Origin: SZAS-103 sp038316385
GTDB taxonomy: Bacteria > Pseudomonadota > Gammaproteobacteria > Xanthomonadales > Xanthomonadaceae
Direction of reading: 5' to 3'
Length of the DNA: 64,000 bases
Assembly: GCA_038316385.1 (NCBI GenBank)
Contig: JBBQAN010000005.1
Location: 62,001-126,000, forward strand
Part shown: positions 23,784 through 31,672 of the stretch, in pieces
Numbering within the stretch: position 1 is the stretch's first letter
How the letters are laid out: each line of letters opens with the position of its first letter
The notes under the pieces: generated by a model
What the model saw: the letters and a program-made list of their open reading frames with translations, nothing else
Told to the model about the DNA's origin: nothing
The model's database searches: none
Translations under genes and position numbers: made by a program

Positions 23784-24055
23784 ACGAAGTCGCGACAACA
23801 CAAGACACCAAACTGCGCACTGTGCAGGGACGCGTGACCAGCAACAAGATGGACAAGACGGTGACGATCATCATCGAACGCCTTGTCAAGCATGCGTTGT
23901 ACGGCAAGTACATCCGCCGTTCGACCAAGCTGCATGCGCACGATGCCGACAACGCCTGCAAGGAAGGCGACATCGTGCGCGTGTCCGAATGCCGCCCGCT
24001 GTCCAAGACCAAGAACTGGCGCGTCGTCGAAATCGTCGCCCGCGCAGCCGAATAA
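23780..24055 (+). CDS. rpsQ: 30S ribosomal protein S17
   Basis: A 91-residue S17, an OB-fold early-assembly protein. It contains LQGRVTSNKMDKTVTI-like segment VQGRVTSNKMDKTVTI and the ARGH-region equivalent VVEIVARAAE at the end. ATGA overlap with rpmC indicates coupling. It is the last gene of the classical S10 operon. Confidence 0.97.
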   Translation: MNEVATTQDTKLRTVQGRVTSNKMDKTVTIIIERLVKHALYGKYIRRSTKLHAHDADNACKEGDIVRVSECRPLSKTKNWRVVEIVARAAE

Positions 24056-24067
24056 GGAGACTGACTC

Positions 24068-24436
24068 ATGATCCAGACGCAGTCCTACTTGCAGGCCGCC
24101 GACAACTCCGGCGCGCGCGAAATGATGTGCATCAAGGTGCTCGGCGGTTCGCATCGCCGTTACGCGCACATCGGCGACGTCATCAAGGTGTCCATCCGCG
24201 AAGCGATTCCGCGTGGCAAGGTGAAGAAGGGCGAGGTTTACGATGCCGTGGTTGTGCGCACCCGCAAGGGCGTGCGTCGTGCCGACGGTTCGCTGATCCG
24301 CTTCGACGGTAATGCCGCTGTTTTGTTGAACAACAAGCTCGAGCCGATCGGCACGCGCATCTTCGGGCCAGTGACCCGTGAGCTGCGCACCGAGAAGTTC
24401 ATGAAGATCGTATCGCTCGCTCCCGAAGTGCTCTGA
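24068..24436 (+). CDS. rplN: 50S ribosomal protein L14
   Basis: A 122-residue L14 at the subunit interface, exactly the usual length. It begins MIQTQSYLQAADNSGAREMM and contains GDVIKVSIREAIPRGKVKKG. AAGGAG precedes the start. It is the first gene of the spc operon, only 12 bases after rpsQ, so no separate promoter is evident. Confidence 0.98.
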   Translation: MIQTQSYLQAADNSGAREMMCIKVLGGSHRRYAHIGDVIKVSIREAIPRGKVKKGEVYDAVVVRTRKGVRRADGSLIRFDGNAAVLLNNKLEPIGTRIFGPVTRELRTEKFMKIVSLAPEVL

Positions 24437-24453
24437 GCGAAGAGGACTGACCA

Positions 24454-24768
24454 ATGAACCGTATCAAGAAAGGCGATCGCGTCCTCGTGATCACCGGCAA
24501 GAACAAGGGCCAGAAAGGCGTGGTGATGCGCGTTGGCGCTGATCGCGTCGTCGTGGAAAACATCAACATCATCAAGCGCCACACCAAGGCCAACCCGCAG
24601 GCGAACCAGCCTGGCGGTGTGATCGAGCGTGAAGCGCCGCTGCATATCTCCAACGTGATGCTGCTCAATTCCGTTACTGGAAAGGGCGAGCGCGTTGGTT
24701 TCAAGGTGCTTGAGGACGGACGCAAGGTACGCGTGTTCCGCTCGAGCGGCGAGGCGATCGACGCCTGA
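24454..24768 (+). CDS. rplX: 50S ribosomal protein L24
   Basis: A 104-residue L24, an assembly initiator at the tunnel exit with a KOW motif (KGDRVLVITGKNKGQKG, about residues 5-21). Length is standard. It is followed by a structured gap before rplE. Confidence 0.98.
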   Translation: MNRIKKGDRVLVITGKNKGQKGVVMRVGADRVVVENINIIKRHTKANPQANQPGGVIEREAPLHISNVMLLNSVTGKGERVGFKVLEDGRKVRVFRSSGEAIDA

Positions 24769-24771
24769 TCA

Positions 24772-24798
24772 GGAAGCCCGGCGATCCGAGCCGGTTCC
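24772..24798 (+). promoter_or_regulatory. Candidate S8 translational operator upstream of rplE
   Basis: GGAA (24772-24775) pairs with TTCC (24795-24798) and CCGGC (24778-24782) pairs with GCCGG (24790-24794), leaving a two-base bulge on the 5' side and a 7-base loop. In E. coli, S8 represses the spc operon by binding a bulged stem at the rplE start. The location and shape fit, but the S8-specific core bases were not verified. Confidence 0.4.
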
Positions 24799-24823
24799 GA
24801 TAGCAAGATCCAGAGGAAATTAA

Positions 24824-25366
24824 ATGACTACGCGTCTCGAAACACATTACAAAGAAGTCGTCGTACCGAAGCTCATGGAAAAGTTCGGATACACGAACCC
24901 CATGCAGGCGCCGCGCCTGAGCAAGATCACCCTGAACATGGGTGTGGGCGAGGCTGTGGGCAACAAGAAAATTCTCGAGAACGCAGTCGGCGACATGGTC
25001 AAGATCGGCGGACAGAAGCCGATCGTCACCAATGCGCGCGTCTCGGTGGCGAGCTTCAAGATCCGCGACGGCTGGCCGATCGGCTGCAAGGTCACCTTGC
25101 GCCGCGCCCGCATGTTCGAGTTCTTCGATCGCCTGGTGAATGTCGCGTTGCCGCGCGTGCGCGATTTCCGCGGCTTGTCGGGTCGTTCGTTCGACGGCCG
25201 TGGCAACTACAACATGGGCATCAAGGAACAGATCATCTTCCCGGAAATCGATTACGACCAGGTCGATGCGATGCGCGGCATGGATATCGCGATCACGACG
25301 ACGGCAAAGACCAACGAGGAAGCGCGTGCGCTGCTCGAAGGTTTCGGTTTCCCCTTCCGCAACTGA
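24824..25366 (+). CDS. rplE: 50S ribosomal protein L5
   Basis: A 180-residue L5, which binds 5S rRNA in the central protuberance. Conserved parts are ITLNMGVGEAVGNKK, NARVSVASFKIRDGWPIGCKVTLR (in two segments) and the end IFPEIDYDQVDAMRGMDI. AGAGGAAA precedes the ATG. Confidence 0.98.
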   Translation: MTTRLETHYKEVVVPKLMEKFGYTNPMQAPRLSKITLNMGVGEAVGNKKILENAVGDMVKIGGQKPIVTNARVSVASFKIRDGWPIGCKVTLRRARMFEFFDRLVNVALPRVRDFRGLSGRSFDGRGNYNMGIKEQIIFPEIDYDQVDAMRGMDIAITTTAKTNEEARALLEGFGFPFRN

Positions 25367-25400
25367 TAAAGCCGATCGATTCGGCCAGGGATTAGAGACA

Positions 25401-25706
25401 ATGGCAAAGACCAGCATGGTGAACCGCGATCTCAAGCGCGCGAAGCTTGCGAAGAAGTTTGCGGGCAAGCGCAATGCGCTGAAGAAGATCATCAGCAGCG
25501 TGACCTCTTCGTATGAAGAAAAGGCCGATGCAGTGATCAAGCTGCAGAAGTTGCCGCGCGATTCGAGTCCGACCCGTGAGCGCAATCGTTGCGCGCTGTC
25601 AGGTCGGCCGCGTGGTACTTACGCGAAGTTCGGCCTCGGTCGCAACAAACTGCGCGAAGCGACGATGCGCGGCGACGTGCCTGGCCTGCGCAAGGCTTCG
25701 TGGTAA
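25401..25706 (+). CDS. rpsN: 30S ribosomal protein S14 (long, zinc-free type)
   Basis: A 101-residue S14 of the long form without the two CXXC zinc pairs. It begins AKTSMVNRDLKRAKLAKKF and contains RNRCALSGRPRG with a single cysteine. The ATG at 25401 follows rplE by 34 bases; longer in-frame extensions overlap rplE and are rejected. Confidence 0.97.
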   Translation: MAKTSMVNRDLKRAKLAKKFAGKRNALKKIISSVTSSYEEKADAVIKLQKLPRDSSPTRERNRCALSGRPRGTYAKFGLGRNKLREATMRGDVPGLRKASW

Positions 25707-25766
25707 CAAGCAACAAACGTTTCGCAGAATTCATCTGCGGATATCGGTGCCTAAAGGAACGAAATA

Positions 25767-26165
25767 ATGAGCATGACTGATCCCATCGCCGACATGCTGG
25801 TGCGTATCAAGAACGCACTTGCAGTTGGCAAGCCGACGGTGAAGATGCCGTCGTCGAAAACCAAACTCGCGCTCGCGGGCCTGCTGAAGACGGAAGGCTA
25901 TATCGCCGATTCGCGCGTGACTGAAGCAGGCAAAGGCAAATTGCAGCTCGAGATCGTGCTGAAATATTACGAAGGAAAGCCGGTGATCGAACGCCTGGAG
26001 CGCGTGTCGCGTTCGGGCCTGCGCCAGTATCGCGGCAAGGATGAACTGCCGAAGATCCTCAATGGCATGGGCGTGTCCATCATCTCGACTTCCAAGGGCA
26101 TCATGACCGATCGCCAAGCCCGCGCCGAAGGCGTTGGCGGCGAAGTCATCTGTCTCGTGGCATAA
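25767..26165 (+). CDS. rpsH: 30S ribosomal protein S8
   Basis: A 132-residue S8, which binds 16S rRNA helix 21 and represses the spc operon. It begins MSMTDPIADMLVRIKNAL as in E. coli, supporting the start at 25767. The C-terminal signature STSKGIMTDRQARAEGVGGE is intact. Confidence 0.98.
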   Translation: MSMTDPIADMLVRIKNALAVGKPTVKMPSSKTKLALAGLLKTEGYIADSRVTEAGKGKLQLEIVLKYYEGKPVIERLERVSRSGLRQYRGKDELPKILNGMGVSIISTSKGIMTDRQARAEGVGGEVICLVA

Positions 26166-26177
26166 GGAGAGCTTTCA

Positions 26178-26705
26178 ATGTCACGCGTAGCGAAAAAACC
26201 AATTGCCCTGCCGAAAGGCGTGGAATGCACGATCAGCGCCGACAAGGTCAGTGTAAAGGGGCCGAAGGGCACCTTGAGCCTGGCCAGGCCGCACGGCATC
26301 GATGTCGCGATGGAAGACGGCCATGTGCAGTTTTCTACTGCCGATGCCGATCGCATCCCGATGGCTGGCACCGCGCGCGCACTGCTCGCGAACATGGTCA
26401 CCGGCGTATCCGAGGGTTATGTACGCAAGCTTGAACTCGTCGGCGTCGGTTACCGCGCCGCGATGGCCGGCAAGGATTTGAATCTGAGCCTTGGCTTTTC
26501 GCATCCGGTGTTGTTCAAGACCCCCGATGGGATCACCATCACGACCCCGACCCAGACCGAGATTCTGGTCAGCGGTTCGGACAAGCAGAGCGTCGGCCAG
26601 GCCGCAGCGAAAATTCGCGGTTACCGTCCGCCGGAACCGTACAAAGGCAAGGGCGTCCGCTACAGCGGCGAGAAGATCAACATGAAGGAAGCCAAGAAAG
26701 CCTGA
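26178..26705 (+). CDS. rplF: 50S ribosomal protein L6
   Basis: A 175-residue L6 near the sarcin-ricin loop. It begins SRVAKKPIALPKGVE. The C-terminal signature GYRPPEPYKGKGVRYSGE is intact. AAGGAGAG lies upstream of the ATG. Confidence 0.98.
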   Translation: MSRVAKKPIALPKGVECTISADKVSVKGPKGTLSLARPHGIDVAMEDGHVQFSTADADRIPMAGTARALLANMVTGVSEGYVRKLELVGVGYRAAMAGKDLNLSLGFSHPVLFKTPDGITITTPTQTEILVSGSDKQSVGQAAAKIRGYRPPEPYKGKGVRYSGEKINMKEAKKA

Positions 26706-26712
26706 CGTTTAT

Positions 26713-26756
26713 GCGCGGGTCCATCCGCGCAGAGAGAAACCGGCCATCCATGGCCG
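26713..26756 (+). promoter_or_regulatory. Two hairpins between rplF and rplR
   Basis: GCGCGG (26713-26718) pairs with CCGCGC (26725-26730), and CGGCCA (26741-26746) pairs with TGGCCG (26751-26756). The second is followed by ACTTTCAA. Similar small stems followed by short T runs occur in the rpsM-rpsK and rpsK-rpsD gaps. They may set mRNA processing or partial termination within the spc/alpha transcript. Confidence 0.45.
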
Positions 26757-26813
26757 ACTTTCAATAAATGCCCGCGCTTCAAACGCTTTCGCTGCACCTT
26801 CGAGGAAAAGCAC

Positions 26814-27167
26814 ATGGAAAAGAAAATCGCTCGTCTCCGTCGCGCCAAGACCACACGCTCGCACATCCGCGTGCTCGGCGTGCCGCGTTTGTCGGTGCTG
26901 CGTTCCGGTCAGCACATCTACGCGCAACTGTTCACTGCCGATGGCGCGAAGGTGCTGGCTGCGGCGTCGACACTGCATGCCGACGTCAAGGAAGGCCTGA
27001 AAGGCACCAAGAATCTCGCCGCTGCGGCCAAGGTCGGCCGCGCGATTGCCGAGAAGGCGCTCGCAGCAGGCGTCGAGAAGATCGCGTTCGATCGTTCTGG
27101 TTATCGCTATCACGGACGCATCAAGGCTTTGGCCGATGCAGCCCGCGAAGGCGGCCTGAAGTTCTGA
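26814..27167 (+). CDS. rplR: 50S ribosomal protein L18
   Basis: A 117-residue L18, which binds 5S rRNA with L5. Conserved segments are RLSVLRSGQHIYAQL and the C-terminal FDRSGYRYHGRIKALADAAR. Length is standard. It lies 108 bases after rplF, the longest gap inside the spc operon before secY besides rplR-rpsE. Confidence 0.97.
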   Translation: MEKKIARLRRAKTTRSHIRVLGVPRLSVLRSGQHIYAQLFTADGAKVLAAASTLHADVKEGLKGTKNLAAAAKVGRAIAEKALAAGVEKIAFDRSGYRYHGRIKALADAAREGGLKF

Positions 27168-27281
27168 GGCGCGGATTCTGTAACGCATTCAATCAAGCGC
27201 CGGTTTTTGATGGCACTTGAGTTTCGCTCGAAACACAACCACAACGATAAGCGGCTCTGCCGTAAGTAAACAGGAAACGAC

Positions 27282-27791
27282 ATGGCAAATTTCGAACGCA
27301 ACGACAACAGCGACGGCTTCATCGAGAAGCTGGTCGCGGTCAACCGGGTCTCCAAGACCGTCAAGGGCGGTCGTCAATTCACCTTCACTGCATTGACGGT
27401 GGTCGGCGACGGCGCCGGCAAGGTCGGCTTCGGCTACGGCAAGGCACGCGAAGTGCCGGTCGCGATCCAGAAGTCGATGGAGTCCGCGCGCAAGACGATG
27501 GTCAATGTGGACTTGAACAACGGCACGTTGTGGCATTCGGTCAAGGCCGGCCACGGCGCGGCGCGTGTGTTCATGATGCCTGCCTCCGAAGGTACCGGCG
27601 TGATTGCCGGTGGAGCGATGCGCGCCGTGCTGGAAGCTGTCGGCGTGAAGAACGTGCTGGCCAAAGCCGTCGGCTCGCGCAATCCGATCAATCTGGTGCG
27701 CGCAACCGTCAGGGGTTTGACCGCGATGCATTCGCCGACGCAGATCGCAGCCAAGCGCGGCAAGACCGTCGAGGAAATCAACCATGGCTAA
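27282..27791 (+). CDS. rpsE: 30S ribosomal protein S5
   Basis: A 169-residue S5, involved in decoding fidelity and mRNA entry. The double-stranded RNA-binding domain includes EKLVAVNRVSKTVKGGRQF, and the C-terminal part includes GSRNPINLVRATVRGL. Its end overlaps rpmD by eight bases. Confidence 0.98.
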   Translation: MANFERNDNSDGFIEKLVAVNRVSKTVKGGRQFTFTALTVVGDGAGKVGFGYGKAREVPVAIQKSMESARKTMVNVDLNNGTLWHSVKAGHGAARVFMMPASEGTGVIAGGAMRAVLEAVGVKNVLAKAVGSRNPINLVRATVRGLTAMHSPTQIAAKRGKTVEEINHG

Positions 27792-27984
27792 GCACGACAC
27801 CGCCAAGACCGTCACCGTGCGCCTGGTCAAGGGCATGCGGGGTTGCCGCGAGCGCCATCGTCAATCGGTGCGCGCGCTCGGATTGAACAAGATCAACGAT
27901 GTACGCACATTGGTCGATAATCCTTGCGTGCGCGGCCTGATCAATACCGTGCATTACCTTGTGCGGGTGGAGGAACAACCATGA
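27784..27984 (+). CDS. rpmD: 50S ribosomal protein L30
   Basis: A 66-residue L30. It has the conserved segments TVTVRLVKGMRGCRERHRQ and LGLNKINDVRTLVDNP. The start lies inside the end of rpsE (8-base overlap), and its TGA overlaps the rplO ATG (ATGA). Confidence 0.97.
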   Translation: MAKHDTAKTVTVRLVKGMRGCRERHRQSVRALGLNKINDVRTLVDNPCVRGLINTVHYLVRVEEQP

Positions 27985-28415
27985 AGATGAATACACTCAA
28001 GCCAGCCAATGGCGCGCGCCAGGATCGCAAGCGCGTTGGTCGCGGCATTGGTTCGGGCCTCGGCAAGACCTGCGGACGCGGCCACAAGGGTTCGTTCGCG
28101 CGCTCAGGCAAGGGCAAGATCAAGCCGGGCTTCGAAGGCGGCCAGATGCCGATGCAGCGTCGATTGCCGAAGGTTGGTTTCCGCTCGAAGTTGAAGAACA
28201 ACACTGCCGAAGTACTGCTGTACAAGTTGGCGCTGGTCAAGGACGAAGTGATCGATTTCGCCGTGCTGCGCGCTGCCAAGCTGGTACCGAGCAATGCGAA
28301 GCAGGCGAAAATCGTCAACAAGGGCGAGATCGCCCGCAAGGTGACGATCAAGGGATTGCTCATGACCGCCGGCGCCAGGGCTGCGATCATCGCTGCCGGC
28401 GGCAGCGTGGAGTAA
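27981..28415 (+). CDS. rplO: 50S ribosomal protein L15
   Basis: A 144-residue L15, the same length as E. coli L15. It begins MKMNTLKPANGARQDRKRVG and contains the glycine-rich segments GRGIGSGLGKT and GFEGGQMPMQRRLPK. The start at 27981 overlaps rpmD; longer in-frame starts overlap rpmD fully and are rejected. Confidence 0.98.
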   Translation: MKMNTLKPANGARQDRKRVGRGIGSGLGKTCGRGHKGSFARSGKGKIKPGFEGGQMPMQRRLPKVGFRSKLKNNTAEVLLYKLALVKDEVIDFAVLRAAKLVPSNAKQAKIVNKGEIARKVTIKGLLMTAGARAAIIAAGGSVE

Positions 28416-28418
28416 CGA

Positions 28419-29750
28419 GTGTCGCGCGATCCCAAATCGCTCGCAGGTCTGGCCGGAGCCGGCAAGTTCACCGAGTTGCGTCAGCGCCTGCTGTTCGTGC
28501 TCGGCGCGCTGATCGTGTACCGGCTCGGCACCTATATTCCGGTGCCGGGCGTGAATCCTGCCGAGATGTTGCGCTTGATGGAACAGCAGAAGGGCACCGT
28601 CCTGGACATGTTCAACATGTTCTCCGGCGGCGCGCTCAAGCGCATGAGCATTCTTGCGCTGAGTGTGACGCCATACATCACCGCGTCGATCATCATCCAG
28701 CTGCTCGCACAGATCATGCCGGGCATGCAGGGCTTCAAGAAGGAAGGCGAGAGCGGTCGCCGCAAGATTACCCAGATCACGCGCTATTCGACGGTGGGTC
28801 TGGCCTTGTTTCAGTCGTTCGGCGTGGCGATCGCGCTGCAGTCGCAAAAAGGCGTGGTGTTCAGCCCCGGCCCAGGATTTTTGATGACGGCGGTGGTGTC
28901 GTTGACAGCTGGCACGATGTTCCTGATGTGGCTCGGCGAACAGATGACCGAGCGCGGCATCGGCAATGGTGTTTCCCTGCTGATCTTCGCCGGGATCGTG
29001 GCAGGTTTGCCGGGCGCGGTGGTCTCGACCATGCAGCAGGTCAGCAACGGCGAAATCAGCGCGCTCGCGGTGCTCTTCATCTTTGCGCTGGTGCTGCTGG
29101 TGGTGTGGTTCGTGGTGTTCGTCGAGAGCGGGCAGCGCCGCATCACGGTCAATTACGCGCGTCGCCAAGGCGGACGCCAGGCGTACATGAATCAGACGTC
29201 GCACCTGCCGCTCAAGCTCAACATGTCGGGCGTCATCCCGCCGATCTTCGCATCGAGTTTAATCGTGTTTCCGGCGACGGCTGCGACCTGGTTCGGACAG
29301 AGTAGTAATTTCACCTGGCTGCGCCGCGTCTCCGACGCACTGGCGCCGGGCGAACCCTTGCACATGTTGATCTACGGCGCCTTGATCATCGGCTTCGCGT
29401 TTTTCTACACCGCGCTCACGTTCAATTCGCAGGAAACAGCTGACAACCTCAAGAAGTCCGGCGCACTGATTCCGGGCATCCGACCGGGCAAGGCAACCGC
29501 CGATTACGTAGATAATGTATTGACCCGATTGACGCTGGCCGGCGCGTTGTATCTGACACTTGTGTGTCTGTTGCCGGAGTTGTTGCGGTCGTGGGGAGGC
29601 GTGTCGTTCTACTTCGGCGGTACCTCTCTGCTCATCGTGGTCGTGGTGATCATGGATTTCACTTCGCAGATCCAGGCCCACCTGATGTCACACCAGTACG
29701 AAAGCCTTTTGAAGAAAGCGAATCTCAAGGGCGGAGCAAAGACGCGCTAA
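28419..29750 (+). CDS. secY: Preprotein translocase subunit SecY
   Basis: A 443-residue SecY, the protein-conducting channel of the inner membrane. About ten hydrophobic segments are visible, starting with RLLFVLGALIVYRLGTYIPV. The GTG at 28419, four bases after the rplO stop, is the start. Family segments include GVIPPIFASSLIVFP and SGALIPGIRPGKAT. It normally precedes rpmJ, but no rpmJ is found here. Confidence 0.98.
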   Translation: MSRDPKSLAGLAGAGKFTELRQRLLFVLGALIVYRLGTYIPVPGVNPAEMLRLMEQQKGTVLDMFNMFSGGALKRMSILALSVTPYITASIIIQLLAQIMPGMQGFKKEGESGRRKITQITRYSTVGLALFQSFGVAIALQSQKGVVFSPGPGFLMTAVVSLTAGTMFLMWLGEQMTERGIGNGVSLLIFAGIVAGLPGAVVSTMQQVSNGEISALAVLFIFALVLLVVWFVVFVESGQRRITVNYARRQGGRQAYMNQTSHLPLKLNMSGVIPPIFASSLIVFPATAATWFGQSSNFTWLRRVSDALAPGEPLHMLIYGALIIGFAFFYTALTFNSQETADNLKKSGALIPGIRPGKATADYVDNVLTRLTLAGALYLTLVCLLPELLRSWGGVSFYFGGTSLLIVVVVIMDFTSQIQAHLMSHQYESLLKKANLKGGAKTR

Positions 29751-30044
29751 CGAGAAAACCTCCCGTAACCGGGAGACCAACATGGGCGATCCGCGCGACG
29801 CTTCACGCACGGATGAGCCAGTCGAAGTGCCCGCACTTGAGTAGCGCGGGCCGATGGAACCCCGGATCATCGGGCTACCGTCTCGGCAGGCTCAGTCGCC
29901 GGAGCATGGGCACACTCCCCATGCCGGGTTTCAAGGCGTTCGCGCCTTGGCACTTCACTATGACCTGAAGCCCTGTTATCATTTCCGATTCACCGCGCCC
30001 GGCATGCATTGCTCGGCAGCCAAAACACAGTTGGAGATCGCCTG
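29751..30044 (+). other. secY-rpsM gap without rpmJ
   Basis: This 294-base gap carries no recognisable L36 coding sequence in any frame. A hairpin CTCCCG/CGGGAG is at 29760-29775 just after secY. A 20-codon open frame at 29782-29844 has no known relatives that I recognise. A promoter-like pair lies near the 3' end (29954-29982). The gap separates the spc and alpha units. Confidence 0.6.
29954..29982 (+). promoter_or_regulatory. Candidate promoter of the alpha operon
   Basis: TTCACT (29954-29959) and TATCAT (29977-29982) are separated by 17 bases and lie 62 bases before rpsM. The -10 matches five of six consensus bases; the -35 is weak. The same GTTATCATT core occurs upstream of the cyclophilin gene (44055) and, as TATCATTTTC, upstream of the aminotransferase gene (47358). 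Confidence 0.4.
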
Positions 30045-30401
30045 ATGGCGCGCATTGCCGGTGTCAATCTTCCTGTCCAGAAACATGTCTGGATCGGTTT
30101 GCAAAGCATATTCGGAATCGGCCGCACGCGGTCGAAGAAAGTTTGCGAGTCGGCCGGCGTGACGCCGTCCACCAAGATTCGCGACCTGACCGAGGTGGAC
30201 GTGGAACGCCTCCGCGCCGCAGTGACGAAGTTCACGGTTGAAGGCGATCTGCGCCGCGAAGTCGGCATGTCGATCAAGCGTCTGATGGATCTGAGCTGCT
30301 ATCGCGGCCTGCGCCATCGTCGCGGCCTGCCGTTGCGCGGCCAGCGCACCCGCACCAATGCACGCACTCGAAAGGGTCCTCGCAAGGCGATCAAGAAATA
30401 A
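30045..30401 (+). CDS. rpsM: 30S ribosomal protein S13
   Basis: A 118-residue S13 of the head and subunit bridges. It begins ARIAGVNLPVQKHVWIGL and ends with the conserved basic segment RGQRTRTNARTRKGPRK. The ATG at 30045 is preceded by GTTGGAGAT. First gene of the alpha operon. Confidence 0.98.
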   Translation: MARIAGVNLPVQKHVWIGLQSIFGIGRTRSKKVCESAGVTPSTKIRDLTEVDVERLRAAVTKFTVEGDLRREVGMSIKRLMDLSCYRGLRHRRGLPLRGQRTRTNARTRKGPRKAIKK

Positions 30402-30442
30402 ACATCGCTCTTCGGTCATGAAGAGGATGCATCAATAAGTCT

Positions 30443-30464
30443 GTACATGGATGTACGGGTTTTT
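30443..30464 (+). terminator. Small stem with T run between rpsM and rpsK
   Basis: GTACA (30443-30447) pairs with TGTAC (30452-30456) around TGGA, and TTTTT follows at 30460-30464. The stem is short, so it would give only weak termination or act as a pausing or processing signal inside the alpha operon. Confidence 0.35.
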
Positions 30465-30504
30465 GATCAGGACGATCCACAAGAACCGAATTCGGGATGA
30501 CACA

Positions 30505-30900
30505 ATGGCAAAGCCAGCAGCAGCGGGCAAGACGAAGAAGAAGATCAAGCGCGTCGTCACCGACGGCATCGCGCACGTCCAGGCTTCGTTCAACAACACG
30601 ATCATCACCATCACTGACCGCCAGGGCAATGCATTGTCGTGGGCGACATCGGGCGGGGCGGGTTTTCGCGGCTCGCGCAAATCCACCCCATTCGCAGCGC
30701 AGGTTGCCGCGGAGAAGGCCGGCAAGGCCGCGCTTGATTACGGCGTGAAGACGCTGGAAGTGCGCATCAAGGGTCCCGGTCCTGGCCGCGAATCCGCTGT
30801 GCGTTCGCTCAACAATGTCGGCTACAAGGTGATGAACATCATCGACGTGACGCCGATTCCGCACAACGGCTGCCGGCCGCCCAAGAAGCGCCGGGTTTGA
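30505..30900 (+). CDS. rpsK: 30S ribosomal protein S11
   Basis: A 131-residue S11 of the platform. The core begins GIAHVQASFNNTIITITDRQG and ends DVTPIPHNGCRPPKKRRV, both highly conserved. The isoaspartate-forming Asn-Gly near the C-terminus (HNGC) is present. The ATG at 30505 fits the family length. Confidence 0.98.
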   Translation: MAKPAAAGKTKKKIKRVVTDGIAHVQASFNNTIITITDRQGNALSWATSGGAGFRGSRKSTPFAAQVAAEKAGKAALDYGVKTLEVRIKGPGPGRESAVRSLNNVGYKVMNIIDVTPIPHNGCRPPKKRRV

Positions 30901-30935
30901 TTTCAGCAATCGTCCACGATCGCAAGAATCAATAA

Positions 30936-30959
30936 CCGACCCTCGATGGTCGGACTTTT
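30936..30959 (+). terminator. Small stem with T run between rpsK and rpsD
   Basis: CCGACC (30936-30941) pairs with GGTCGG (30948-30953) around a six-base loop, followed by ACTTTT (30954-30959). It resembles the stem before rplR (26741-26756) in both stem edge and following bases. It may be a partial terminator or the site of S4-type control of the alpha mRNA; role inferred. Confidence 0.4.
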
Positions 30960-30978
30960 AAAATAGAGAACCAATCAC

Positions 30979-31611
30979 ATGGCACGTTATATTGGACCCA
31001 CCTGTAAACTCGCGCGCCGTGAAGGCGCCGACCTCGGACTGAAAAGTCCGGCGCGCGCGCTTGATTCCAAGTGCAAGCTCGAACAGAAGCCAGGTCAGCA
31101 CGGCGCAGGCGGCACGCGCAAAGGCAAGCTGTCCGACTACGCCACCCAGTTACGCGAGAAGCAGAAGCTCAAGCGCATTTACGGAATGCTAGAGCGCCAA
31201 TTCCGTGGCTACTACGCGAAGGCCGCGCGCCGCAAGGGCAACACCGGCGACACCTTGCTGCAACTGCTCGAAATGCGCCTCGACAACGTCGTGTATCGCA
31301 TGGGTTTCGCCGTCACCCGCCCGCAGGCGCGTCAACTGGTATCGCATTGCGCGGTGCTGGTGAATGGCAAATCGGTGAACCTGCCGTCGTATCAGGTCAA
31401 GGCTGGCGATGCGATTTCGCTCACCGAGCGCGCGCAACGCCAGTTGTCCATCCAGGAGGCGCTGACCATTTCCGCTCAGATGGATCTGGTGCCGGGCTGG
31501 ATCGATGTTGACGCAAAAAAATTCAGCGGCGTGTTCAAGTCGATTCCGGAACGCTCCGACCTGCCTTCGGATATCAACGAAGCGTTGATTGTCGAGTTGT
31601 ATTCGAAGTAA
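30979..31611 (+). CDS. rpsD: 30S ribosomal protein S4
   Basis: A 210-residue S4, a primary 16S rRNA binder and, in E. coli, the repressor of the alpha operon. It begins ARYIGPTCKLARREGADLGL. The S4 RNA-binding domain includes RLDNVVYRMGFAVTRPQARQ and LVNGKSVNLPSYQVKAGD. Length is close to the 206 of E. coli. Confidence 0.98.
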   Translation: MARYIGPTCKLARREGADLGLKSPARALDSKCKLEQKPGQHGAGGTRKGKLSDYATQLREKQKLKRIYGMLERQFRGYYAKAARRKGNTGDTLLQLLEMRLDNVVYRMGFAVTRPQARQLVSHCAVLVNGKSVNLPSYQVKAGDAISLTERAQRQLSIQEALTISAQMDLVPGWIDVDAKKFSGVFKSIPERSDLPSDINEALIVELYSK

Positions 31612-31672
31612 TTCCATCGCTGCAACCAGCACTGCTGCTGCACAGAAACATCATTCAGGAGTACGCGTAACC

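Noticed and set aside
29782..29844. 20-codon open frame after secY
   Set aside because: It lacks the Cys/Lys-rich make-up of L36, has no clear ribosome site, and is within chance expectation.
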